A stretch of DNA of 64,000 nt from Phycisphaerales bacterium (GTDB lineage Bacteria; Planctomycetota; Phycisphaerae; UBA1845). Positions 8,089 to 15,277 of the stretch are shown here, one piece after another. The translations under genes and the position numbers were made by a program. A model generated the notes under the pieces. It was not told where the DNA came from. It saw nothing but the letters and a program-made list of their open reading frames with translations, and ran no database searches. Position 1 is the stretch's first letter. The number at the start of each line of letters is the position of its first letter. The stretch covers positions 1 to 64,000 of the forward strand of contig JACKHG010000005.1 of the NCBI GenBank assembly GCA_020639115.1. Direction: 5' to 3'.

Positions 8089-8913
8089 TCAGGCGCCGAC
8101 CGTGAGGTAGACCATTTCGGTCACGCCGGTCACGCCGTTCTCGGCGAGGACGTCCTTGACCTTCTTCTTGCCGTAGACGTCGCTGCGGACGTGCTCCTGC
8201 TCGATGAGCACCTTCTCGGCGTAGAACGCGTTGACCTTGCCGTCGGCGATCTTGTCGACGATCTGCTCGGGCTTGCCCTCTTCCTTGGCCTGGGCGACAG
8301 CCAGCTCGCGCACCTTGGCGACCTCGGTGTCGGGCACGTCCTCGCGGTTGGCGGCGATCGGCTTGAGCGATGTCGCGTGCATGGCGAGGTTCTTGCTCAC
8401 GTCGGCGTCGGCGGGCTTGCCCTTGAGGCCGATGAGCACGCCGCTCTTGCCGTCGAAGTGAACGTAGCTGGCCAGCGAGTCACCGGTGACCTTGTAGCAA
8501 GCGCCGATCTTCATCGTCTCGCGGAGCTTGCCGTAGACCTCGGTGACCTGGGCCTCAAGGGCCGCGCCGATGCTCTCGCCCGACGGGTTCTTTTCGCTGC
8601 CCTTGGCGACCTGCTCCGCGATCTTGTTGGCGAGGTCGATGAACATCTCGTTCTTCGCGACCGGCGCGGTCTCGCAGCGCAGTTCGATGATGCCGCCGGT
8701 CGTACCGTCCGGCGAGATGTACACGCCGATGCGGCCTTCGCCGGTCTCGCGATCGCTGCGGGCCTCCATTTTGCCCTTGTGCTTCTTGGTGAGCCACTCG
8801 ATGGCGGCAGCCTCGTCACCCTTGCACTCGGTGAGGGCCTCCTTGCACTCCATCATGGGCAACCCGGTTTTCTTGCGCAGGGCCATCACCTGGCCGGCGG
8901 TCGTATCTGCCAT
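8089..8913 (-). CDS. tsf: Translation elongation factor Ts
   Basis: A 274-residue EF-Ts, the nucleotide exchange factor of EF-Tu in the cytoplasm. The N-terminal UBA-like module reads AGQVMALRKKTGLPMMECKEAL, and the EF-Ts signature MECKEALTECKGDEAAAIEWL is complete. The core includes GRIGVYISPDG and the C-terminal coiled part KVLIEQEHVRSDVYGKKKVKD. The ATG at 8913 was chosen because GGGGGAG lies six bases upstream; an in-frame ATG two codons earlier touches that site. It follows rpsB on the same strand with a 207-base, hairpin-rich spacer. Confidence 0.97.
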   Translation of the reverse strand: MADTTAGQVMALRKKTGLPMMECKEALTECKGDEAAAIEWLTKKHKGKMEARSDRETGEGRIGVYISPDGTTGGIIELRCETAPVAKNEMFIDLANKIAEQVAKGSEKNPSGESIGAALEAQVTEVYGKLRETMKIGACYKVTGDSLASYVHFDGKSGVLIGLKGKPADADVSKNLAMHATSLKPIAANREDVPDTEVAKVRELAVAQAKEEGKPEQIVDKIADGKVNAFYAEKVLIEQEHVRSDVYGKKKVKDVLAENGVTGVTEMVYLTVGA

Positions 8914-9024
8914 GGTCATCTCCCCCAGCCGACAAGGCGTCGCAGCGCGGACCGGCTGGTCGTTGCGGTCAAGTCTCGGATGCCGCCCGCCGGAACGGGC
9001 GCATCGTGGAATCGTGGGTGTCTG

Positions 9025-9063
9025 CACAGGCCCCCAGCCGCCAAGCGGCTGGGGTGGCCTGTG
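9025..9063 (-). promoter_or_regulatory. Strong hairpin between rpsB and tsf (attenuator or processing site)
   Basis: The arms CACAGGCCCCCAGCCGC and GCGGCTGGGGTGGCCTGTG pair almost perfectly around CAA, about 110 bases before the tsf start. There is no T-run, so an intrinsic terminator is not evident. It may tune the rpsB:tsf ratio or be an RNA processing site. Confidence 0.5.
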
Positions 9064-9084
9064 CCCGTATCTATTCAGACTGTG

Positions 9085-9110
9085 GCTGGCCCGGCGTCTG
9101 CCGGCCCAGC
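9085..9110. repeat. GC-rich palindrome related to the one at 5346
   Basis: An 11-bp stem with one mismatch, GCTGGCCCGGC / GCCGGCCCAGC, loop GTCT, just after the rpsB stop codon. It shares its core with 5346-5365. Confidence 0.4.
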
Positions 9111-9120
9111 GGCACGGTCA

Positions 9121-10023
9121 TCAGGACTTGTCTTCGGATTCCGCCGGGCGCTGCTCGGCGGGCGCCGGAGCGGGCTCGGGCGACTCAGCCGTTGCCGTGG
9201 CGGTCGCGCCGCTGGCTTCGCCGGAATCGTCGCCGGCGGGGGCGCCCTCGGCGCCGTCAGCGCGGGCGGTCACGCGGCGGGAGCGCCGGCGCTGGCCCGC
9301 GTCGCCGCGGCCTTCCTTCTCCTCGACCGGCTTCGCCGGTCGCGAGCGCTTGCCGGTCTCGATCGCCTCAGCGAGGTGCTTGAGGACGATCTCGATCGAG
9401 CGGATCGCGTCGTCGTTGCCCGGGATAGGGATATCGGCGTAGTCCGGGTCGGAATCGGTGTCGATGAGGCACACTGTGGGAATTCCCAGTGAGCGCGCCT
9501 CCTTCACCGCGATGTGCTCACGCTGCACATCGATCACGATCAGGGCGGCGGGCAGCTTGTGCAGCGTGCGAATGCCGTCCAGGTTGCGTTTGATCTTGAT
9601 CCGTTCGCGCGTGCGCATCGCGATGGCCTTCTTGCTGTACTCCTGGAGCTTTCCGGAGGTCTCTTCCGCCTCCAGTTCCTCCAGGCGGCCGAGCCGCGCG
9701 CGCACCGTTCGGAAGTTCGTCAGCGTCCCGCCGAGCCAGCGCTCGGTGACGAAGGGCATCCCGCACTGGCGGGCATGGTCCATGACCGAATGCCGCGCCT
9801 GTCGCTTCGTGCCGACGAACAGCACATCTCCACCTTCGGACACTGTTCGCGCGATAAACCGCTTCGCCCGCAACAACCCCTTCACCGTCTCGCGCAGGTC
9901 GATGATGTGAATGAGGTTGCGCTTGCCGAAGATGTATGGCAGCATCTTCGGATTCCAGCGGCTCACGCGATGCCCGAAGTGGATTCCAGAATCCACCAGT
10001 TCCTGAACCAAAGCCGATGACAA
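9121..10023 (-). CDS. rpsB: 30S ribosomal protein S2 with long acidic C-terminal tail, TTG start
   Basis: A 300-residue S2. Family blocks: LVDSGIHFGHRVSRWNPKM, YIFGKRNLIHIIDL, VGTKRQARHSV, RWLGGTLTNFRTV, and IPTVCLIDTDSDPDYADIPIPGND. The start is taken as TTG (MSSALVQELV) because GGAGG lies six bases before it and no ATG is in frame close by. Residues from about 230 on form a low-complexity Ala/Glu/Pro/Arg tail, longer than in E. coli S2. It is the first gene of the translation block, with a promoter candidate at 10116-10143. Confidence 0.96.
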   Translation of the reverse strand: MSSALVQELVDSGIHFGHRVSRWNPKMLPYIFGKRNLIHIIDLRETVKGLLRAKRFIARTVSEGGDVLFVGTKRQARHSVMDHARQCGMPFVTERWLGGTLTNFRTVRARLGRLEELEAEETSGKLQEYSKKAIAMRTRERIKIKRNLDGIRTLHKLPAALIVIDVQREHIAVKEARSLGIPTVCLIDTDSDPDYADIPIPGNDDAIRSIEIVLKHLAEAIETGKRSRPAKPVEEKEGRGDAGQRRRSRRVTARADGAEGAPAGDDSGEASGATATATAESPEPAPAPAEQRPAESEDKS

Positions 10024-10115
10024 TGGGCACCTCCAGAGCAATCGAGGGGGACCCCGCGTCCCCGCTTCATCCACCCGCCAGCCGCCCCATGGCCGCCGCG
10101 CGGGCAGAACCACAA

Positions 10116-10143
10116 AAGGTACCACAAACGCCGATTTCTTCAA
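10116..10143 (-). promoter_or_regulatory. Candidate promoter of rpsB
   Basis: On the minus strand TTGAAG and TACCTT are separated by 16 bases, placing transcription start roughly 85 bases before the rpsB TTG codon. This is a consensus match only. Confidence 0.35.
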
Positions 10144-10316
10144 GGCGAGCAGACACCCAGGGGGTGGGCGACAGCGCAAGGTCAGCCGGATTGTCCAAGC
10201 GAATCCAGAAAGGTGGGTGCCAACCGATGAGGGGTTCGCTCCGACGATCGCGGTGTCATCCGGCGGTGTGCAAGACAGCCGTAACCATGGATTTGATAAG
10301 GAGTTCCGTGCGCGGG

Positions 10317-10643
10317 CTATCCCTGGGGGTCTTCGGCCAGGCGACTTTCGACGTCTTGATACCCATGGTACAAGTGCAGGATCTCCAGCGTCCGATCGTC
10401 ATGTCGGTAGAACATGAGATGGTTCGGAAAGCCGGCGATCCGGTACCGGCGAATGTCCTGCAGACGTGAATGGTCGGTCGGCCAGAGCGGCCCGATGGTC
10501 GGCGTCTCCGCCAGTACTGAAATCGTCTCGATGACAGCCGCAAGAAACCGATAGGCGGTGTTCTCGCTTGCGCACTCGGCGAGCCAAGCCGCCTGATCGT
10601 CGATCTCCGCCTGGGCTGTCCGGCGGATCTTCACCTGGCGCAT
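10317..10643 (-). CDS. parE: ParE/RelE-family toxin
   Basis: A 108-residue protein with the ParE pattern: RRTAQAEIDDQAAWLAE at the N-terminus, IGPLWPTDHSRLQDIRRYRIAGFPNHLMFYR in the core, and ILHLYHGYQDVESRL at the end. ParE toxins poison DNA gyrase; related RelE proteins cut mRNA, and the sequence alone favours the ParE branch. Its ATG overlaps the antitoxin stop (TAATG), so translation is coupled. Gene order antitoxin-toxin is canonical. Confidence 0.9.
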   Translation of the reverse strand: MRQVKIRRTAQAEIDDQAAWLAECASENTAYRFLAAVIETISVLAETPTIGPLWPTDHSRLQDIRRYRIAGFPNHLMFYRHDDRTLEILHLYHGYQDVESRLAEDPQG

Positions 10644-10909
10644 TACTGTTTCGCTTGTCGGGCAGCAATCCGGCTGGCGAGTTCGCGACGGCGTTCCTCC
10701 GCCCATTCCGGCGTGAGCACGACCGATTCCCCATTGTCCAAGGCAGACAAGAGCTTGGCGTCGACCTCATCCCGAAGACGGCGCTGCTGATCCTCGCGTA
10801 TGAGCTGACGGAAGTACTCACTGGTGGTTCCGTAGCCGGCGCGGGCGACCTCCTGATCCACCCAGTCCTTCATTTCCCGCGGGAGCGAGATATTCAGCGA
10901 AGCTCTCAT
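10643..10909 (-). CDS. parD: ParD-family ribbon-helix-helix antitoxin
   Basis: An 88-residue protein. The N-terminal 45 residues (MRASLNISLPREMKDWVDQEV, YGTTSEYFRQLIRED) form the RHH DNA-binding domain of ParD antitoxins. The charged C-terminal half would wrap the toxin. A near-perfect promoter (10918-10946) ends only eight bases before the ATG, so the mRNA is probably leaderless. The promoter is also the natural place for autorepression by the RHH domain. Confidence 0.9.
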   Translation of the reverse strand: MRASLNISLPREMKDWVDQEVARAGYGTTSEYFRQLIREDQQRRLRDEVDAKLLSALDNGESVVLTPEWAEERRRELASRIAARQAKQ

Positions 10910-10917
10910 GTCCGCAG

Positions 10918-10946
10918 AATATACGGTCTGTGCCGAACTGTGTCAA
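10918..10946 (-). promoter_or_regulatory. Consensus promoter of parDE, leaderless arrangement
   Basis: Minus-strand TTGACA and TATATT are separated by exactly 17 bases. The -10 box is followed by eight bases and then the ATG, so initiation would fall at or within two bases of the start codon. No ribosome binding site is present. Confidence 0.7.
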
Positions 10947-11055
10947 TTTTGCGGTACGCTCGATGCTGCGAATTCCGTTGCCCCGTACGCTTTGGGCAGT
11001 CTCTGGCAACGTCCCGCGAGCCCGGATACAGTCTCATCACTCGAATGTGAACCGA

Positions 11056-12246
11056 ATGACCATAACTGCCGACCAATCAAAGACTTCCGTGTCCCAGCCG
11101 GCCGCTGGCGGCCCTGTCGTGTTCATTTCGGCGGCTGAGCAGAGCGCTGATCTGCACGCAGCCAAGCTGATTCGGGCGGTCCATCGGGTAGACCCGACGG
11201 TGCGGTTCGTCGGTGTGGCCGGCGAGCAGATGCGGGCGGCTGGCTGCGCGGGCATATTCGACATGACCGCCCACGCAGCCATGCTGGCGGGGATGTTCAG
11301 GGTGGCGCCGCAGGCCTGGCGGATGCTGCGGACCGCGCGGGCCTACCTGCGGGCCAACCCGGTGGACCTGGCCCTGGTCATCGACTCGCCGATGCTGCAT
11401 CTGCCGATCGCCAAGCACGCCCGGCGGGCCGGGGTGCCCGTGCTGTACTACATCGCCCCGCAGGTCTGGGCCTGGGCGAAGTCGCGCGTGCGGCGGGTTC
11501 GCCGCCGCACCAGCCGGCTCGCGGTCATCCTGCCCTTCGAGGAACAGTTCTTCCGCGACTACGGGATTCCAGCCGACTACGTCGGCCACCCGCTGTTCGA
11601 CACGCTGGCCAACCGGCAGATCGACGCGGAGGCTGTGGCTGGTCTGCGGCGCAAGGGCAGCCCGCTGGTCGTGATCATGCCCGGCTCGCGGACGCACGTG
11701 GCCCACGAGGTCTTTCCGGGGCAGCTCGAGGTGGCTGCCGCCATTCACGCGGCGCACCCCGGCGCGCACTTCTGCATTTCGGTGGCCAACGCACGGACCC
11801 GGCCGATCGTCGAGTCCGCGCTGGCCGATGCGTCAATTCCCTACAGCCTGCACGAGGAGGAGAACGGCCCGCTGCTCACTGCAGCCGACTTCGCGTTGGT
11901 GGCGAGCGGTACGGCGACGCTGGAGACGGCGTACTACCACGTGCCGATGGTGGTGATGTACAACGCGACACGCTGGGGCTGGTACGTGTTCGGCAAGTGG
12001 GTGACCTGCACGCCGCACTTCTCGATCGTGAACATCCTCGCGGGCCGGGCGATCGTACCGGAGTTCATGCCCTTCTACCGTTCGACCGAGCCGATCAAGC
12101 GGGCCGCGCTCGAGATGCTCGAGCCGCAGCGCCTGGCGGAGAAGCGCTGCGAACTCGAGCAGATGATGACACCGCTGATCAAGACCGGGGCCAGCGACAA
12201 CGCCGCGCGCATCGTGCTGGAGATGCTCGCGGCGATCCGGCGCTGA
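11056..12246 (+). CDS. lpxB: Lipid-A-disaccharide synthase
   Basis: A 396-residue GT19 enzyme joining 2,3-diacylglucosamine-1-P and UDP-2,3-diacylglucosamine to form the lipid A disaccharide at the inner membrane. Family blocks: FISAAEQSADLHAAKLIRAV, VGVAGEQMRAAGC, VIDSPMLHLPIAKHAR, YYIAPQVWAWAKSRVRRV, ILPFEEQFFRDYGIPADYVGHPL, and VASGTATLETAYYHVPMVVMY. In the first block ISAAEQSAD replaces the usual SGExSGD. An in-frame GTG three codons upstream is an alternative start. Its presence implies a lipid A-bearing outer membrane. Confidence 0.95.
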   Translation: MTITADQSKTSVSQPAAGGPVVFISAAEQSADLHAAKLIRAVHRVDPTVRFVGVAGEQMRAAGCAGIFDMTAHAAMLAGMFRVAPQAWRMLRTARAYLRANPVDLALVIDSPMLHLPIAKHARRAGVPVLYYIAPQVWAWAKSRVRRVRRRTSRLAVILPFEEQFFRDYGIPADYVGHPLFDTLANRQIDAEAVAGLRRKGSPLVVIMPGSRTHVAHEVFPGQLEVAAAIHAAHPGAHFCISVANARTRPIVESALADASIPYSLHEEENGPLLTAADFALVASGTATLETAYYHVPMVVMYNATRWGWYVFGKWVTCTPHFSIVNILAGRAIVPEFMPFYRSTEPIKRAALEMLEPQRLAEKRCELEQMMTPLIKTGASDNAARIVLEMLAAIRR

Positions 12247-12297
12247 TTGCCGGGCCGGCGATCCTTGTCGGGCGCAACGGTTACTGCGAGGTGACGG

Positions 12298-13014
12298 ATG
12301 GGCGCCGAGTCAGCCAGTCGATTCGAACGTGGCCGGTGGCGCGGACGCGCAGCGGCGGTTCTGCCGCACTTCGTGGCGCTCTACGTCATCTACCACGTCG
12401 TCGGGATCCTGGTGGGATCGGTGCCGGCGCCGGGCGACGCGTTGAACCGCACGGCCTGGCGGAACCCGAGCGTGCGGAGCGAGATCGACGCGTGGACCGC
12501 GCGGCTCAACCGGCTCGGCTGGCGCGTCACGCCGGCGGAGTTGGAGGATACCTGCTATCACGCGTGCCGGCGTCTCGTCGCAGCGCAGCACGCGGCGCTG
12601 ACGCCGTTCCAGGCCTACCAGTACCACACCGGCACGCAACAGGCCTGGTCGATGTTCGTCGCGCCGCACCGCCATCCCAGCCTGCTGCACATCGACGTCC
12701 GTCGCGCCGGCGGCGCGTGGGAACCGGTCTACGTGGCTCGCTCGGACACAGCCACCTGGCGCCGCGGGCAGTTCGACCACATCCGTTTTCGTTCGGCGAT
12801 CTTCCGGTTCGCGTGGCCACAGTACCGCGCCGCGTACGCGGATTTCGCCGCGTGGGTCGCCGATCGGGCGGCTGATGATTTTCCCGACGCCGCCGAAATC
12901 CGCATACGGTACTTCACGTTTACGTCGCTCAGTCCGGAGCAGGCCCGGGCTGGGGTGGTGCCCACCGGCGCGTTCGACCACACGGTGACGCTACCCCTGG
13001 GACCGCGCCGATGA
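12298..13014 (+). CDS. Membrane-anchored partner of the HTTM protein, unknown function
   Basis: A 238-residue protein with one N-terminal membrane segment (LPHFVALYVIYHVVGILVGSV, residues about 21-41) and a soluble, probably periplasmic remainder rich in Arg, Trp and Tyr. No known family was identified. Its stop codon overlaps the start of the next gene (ATGA), so the two are translationally coupled and probably act together. It follows lpxB by 51 bases on the same strand. Confidence 0.65.
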   Translation: MGAESASRFERGRWRGRAAAVLPHFVALYVIYHVVGILVGSVPAPGDALNRTAWRNPSVRSEIDAWTARLNRLGWRVTPAELEDTCYHACRRLVAAQHAALTPFQAYQYHTGTQQAWSMFVAPHRHPSLLHIDVRRAGGAWEPVYVARSDTATWRRGQFDHIRFRSAIFRFAWPQYRAAYADFAAWVADRAADDFPDAAEIRIRYFTFTSLSPEQARAGVVPTGAFDHTVTLPLGPRR

Positions 13015-13994
13015 TCGCCAGGTGGAATCGCTTCATCGGGTTGTTCAGGCGGACCGAGCCGGGCGATTCGCTCGCGGTCGCCCGCATCGCGTGCGGTCTG
13101 TGCGTGCTCTGGACGATCGGCTCGATGGTGTCAGCCGGGCTCGTGCAGGTGCTTTGGCTCGACGCGGCGCACGGCGGCTATCGCGAGCGCGTCGGCGTCA
13201 ACTGGCTCGTGGCGCTGCTGGGCGGTCCTGAGCCAGCCGTCGTCTGGACGCTGGTGATCGGCGGACTGCTCGGCGGAGCCGCACTGGTCGCGGGGATCGC
13301 AGGACGCGTCGCCGCCCTCGTGGCCGGGCAGGCCCTGACCGCCTTGGTCTTTCTGAATTCCCAAGCGGCAGGAAGCTACGACCTGATGCTGACCAACGCG
13401 CTGTGGATCCTCGTCCTCAGCCGGTCCACGGCGACTCTGTCCCTGGCGTGCCGGCTGCGGCGTGGCGCATGGCGAAGTGCGGTCGAGGTGCCTGCCTGGC
13501 CGCGCTACCTGCTGCTCATCCAGCTCGTGGCCATCTACTTTTCCACGGGCATCCAGAAGCTGAGCAACTGCTGGACGCCCGCGGGTGGCTTTTCGGCGTT
13601 GTACTACATCCTGCAGCAGCCAAGCTGGCAGCGCGGGGACATGCACTGGATCGCGCACGTCTACCCGCTGACGCAGTTCGGGACGGCGCTCACGTGGATC
13701 TGGGAGTTGACCTCTCCCCTGCTGCTGCTGGCGGTGTACTTCCGGGCGACGCCGCAGCGACCGGGCCGCCTGCGCAGGTTGTTTGCACGCATCCACTACA
13801 TCCCGGTCTTCGTCGCGATCGGCGTCACGATGCACCTGCTGACCTGGTTGCTGATGGACGTGGGCACGTTCACCTGGGTCGCCCTGGCGTACTACCCCGC
13901 CATTGCCCGCCCGACGACGATTCCGCGGTTCATCACGCGCCTGACGAACCGGGCATCGCCACACGAGAAGCACGTCTGCGGGCCCAGTCGCTGA
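13011..13994 (+). CDS. HTTM-domain membrane protein (vitamin K carboxylase-like)
   Basis: A 327-residue polytopic protein. Features typical of HTTM (vitamin K-dependent gamma-carboxylase-like membrane domain) proteins: an N-terminal RIACGLCVLWTI helix; QLVAIYFSTGIQKL, matching the Y.h.G..K motif; a Trp-rich HWIAHVYPLTQFGTALTWIWE region; and a conserved late MHLLTWLLMDVGTFTWV. Bacterial HTTM proteins are mostly uncharacterised; carboxylase activity should not be assumed. The start overlaps the upstream gene by four bases. Confidence 0.75.
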   Translation: MIARWNRFIGLFRRTEPGDSLAVARIACGLCVLWTIGSMVSAGLVQVLWLDAAHGGYRERVGVNWLVALLGGPEPAVVWTLVIGGLLGGAALVAGIAGRVAALVAGQALTALVFLNSQAAGSYDLMLTNALWILVLSRSTATLSLACRLRRGAWRSAVEVPAWPRYLLLIQLVAIYFSTGIQKLSNCWTPAGGFSALYYILQQPSWQRGDMHWIAHVYPLTQFGTALTWIWELTSPLLLLAVYFRATPQRPGRLRRLFARIHYIPVFVAIGVTMHLLTWLLMDVGTFTWVALAYYPAIARPTTIPRFITRLTNRASPHEKHVCGPSR

Positions 13995-14102
13995 CCATTA
14001 CGCGTGGCAAACCAGACAACCCGCGGCTCCCTGCGAAATTCTGCTCAACCCGTCGCGCGAATTCGGGTACAAGCAGTAAGCCACACATCGGAGCCGCCCG
14101 AC

Positions 14103-15239
14103 ATGATCCGCCGCAGCTTTCTGGTGTTGTTCGCAATTGCAACGATTGCATCGATCTGGGTGGGCATTGTTGCGCACAGACCCCTGGGGCGGTCAGAAAT
14201 CCTGCAATTGGGCGACCGGGCCTGGGGCGATTGGATGTTAGGTACGCACGCCTCGCAGATGCTGAAGTATGATTTTGATGACAATGCGGCCAACATGCGC
14301 AAGAGACTGGTCAACTGGCAGACGTCTGCGGGAACACGTATTTGGGTCGTGCCCGCTTCGGGCATGGTCATTGCCGCGCTGGCGCTTCCGTGTGCCCCCG
14401 GCGTACGCCCGGTACCTTTTGAGCTCAATGCAGGCTCTTTTCACTACAGCACAACATACTTGCCAACAGGAATCAGGTGGGGCGGGTGCGTTGGCAGTTC
14501 GCCGCCACCAACATACCGTCTGACCGCATACACCGTGGCTGTGCCAACGTGGTCGCTGGTGTTGCTCTCTGCCTCGCTTCCGGCATGGACACTGCTCGGC
14601 ATACCTCTATCCCGGCGGCGTAGATCGAGACACTGCCGCTGTGCGGGCTGTGGGTACGATTTGATCGGCGCCATGGCGCCGATGTGTCCCGAGTGTGGGC
14701 GAGCGTTCGACCTTCAGCGGCGCGACCGCGCCTACGATGCCCGGAAGGACCATCTAATGCGGATGGCGAACTGGAGCGTGGTTTTTTCAAGTGATCGCAG
14801 GCGCCGACGAATCTCGAGGTTGGCGCCTCTGGCCATGCTGCTGTGTGCCGTATTATGGGGTTGCAGCTACTTTCAGCCAGTCCTGCGGACCCCGTGGTTC
14901 AACTGCAAACTCGCGTGGGGCACGGTCGCGATATTTGGCCAAGGTCCCTCGTCTGCCGACGGCCTACCATCCTATTCCTTCGCGATAACGGGATACAAGG
15001 GGATGGAGACATGGTGGTATCCGTTCCACCTGTCCGATCACCTGCGCGGCTGGTATTTCGTACCTTTTTGGATGCCCATCGTGCTGGCCGGCATGGCCTG
15101 GCTGCTGCTCGTTCGGCCCGATCGTCATCTGCTCGCGCGGCGTCGCGCTCAGGAACTGCAGACGCGTTTTTCAGGCAGGGCCCCGAACAGTCAACAGAAT
15201 TCCGAGTGTAGAATGAGTGCCTTTGTTTCTTCCCCATAA
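14103..15239 (+). CDS. Planctomycete zinc-ribbon membrane protein
   Basis: A 378-residue protein with an N-terminal membrane helix (SFLVLFAIATIASIWVGIV). A second hydrophobic region near residues 145-165 is followed by a CAGCGYDLIGAMAPMCPECG zinc ribbon, then two more membrane helices (APLAMLLCAVLWGCS and FWMPIVLAGMAWLLL). This helix plus CGYDL..CPECG layout is a recurrent lineage-specific family of unknown function. The ATG at 14103 has GGAG about eight bases upstream. It is separated from the HTTM gene by 108 bases. Confidence 0.65.
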   Translation: MIRRSFLVLFAIATIASIWVGIVAHRPLGRSEILQLGDRAWGDWMLGTHASQMLKYDFDDNAANMRKRLVNWQTSAGTRIWVVPASGMVIAALALPCAPGVRPVPFELNAGSFHYSTTYLPTGIRWGGCVGSSPPPTYRLTAYTVAVPTWSLVLLSASLPAWTLLGIPLSRRRRSRHCRCAGCGYDLIGAMAPMCPECGRAFDLQRRDRAYDARKDHLMRMANWSVVFSSDRRRRRISRLAPLAMLLCAVLWGCSYFQPVLRTPWFNCKLAWGTVAIFGQGPSSADGLPSYSFAITGYKGMETWWYPFHLSDHLRGWYFVPFWMPIVLAGMAWLLLVRPDRHLLARRRAQELQTRFSGRAPNSQQNSECRMSAFVSSP

Positions 15240-15277
15240 GCGACATCGCGCGTTAGTGGCCATTGACCGCACGGGCG

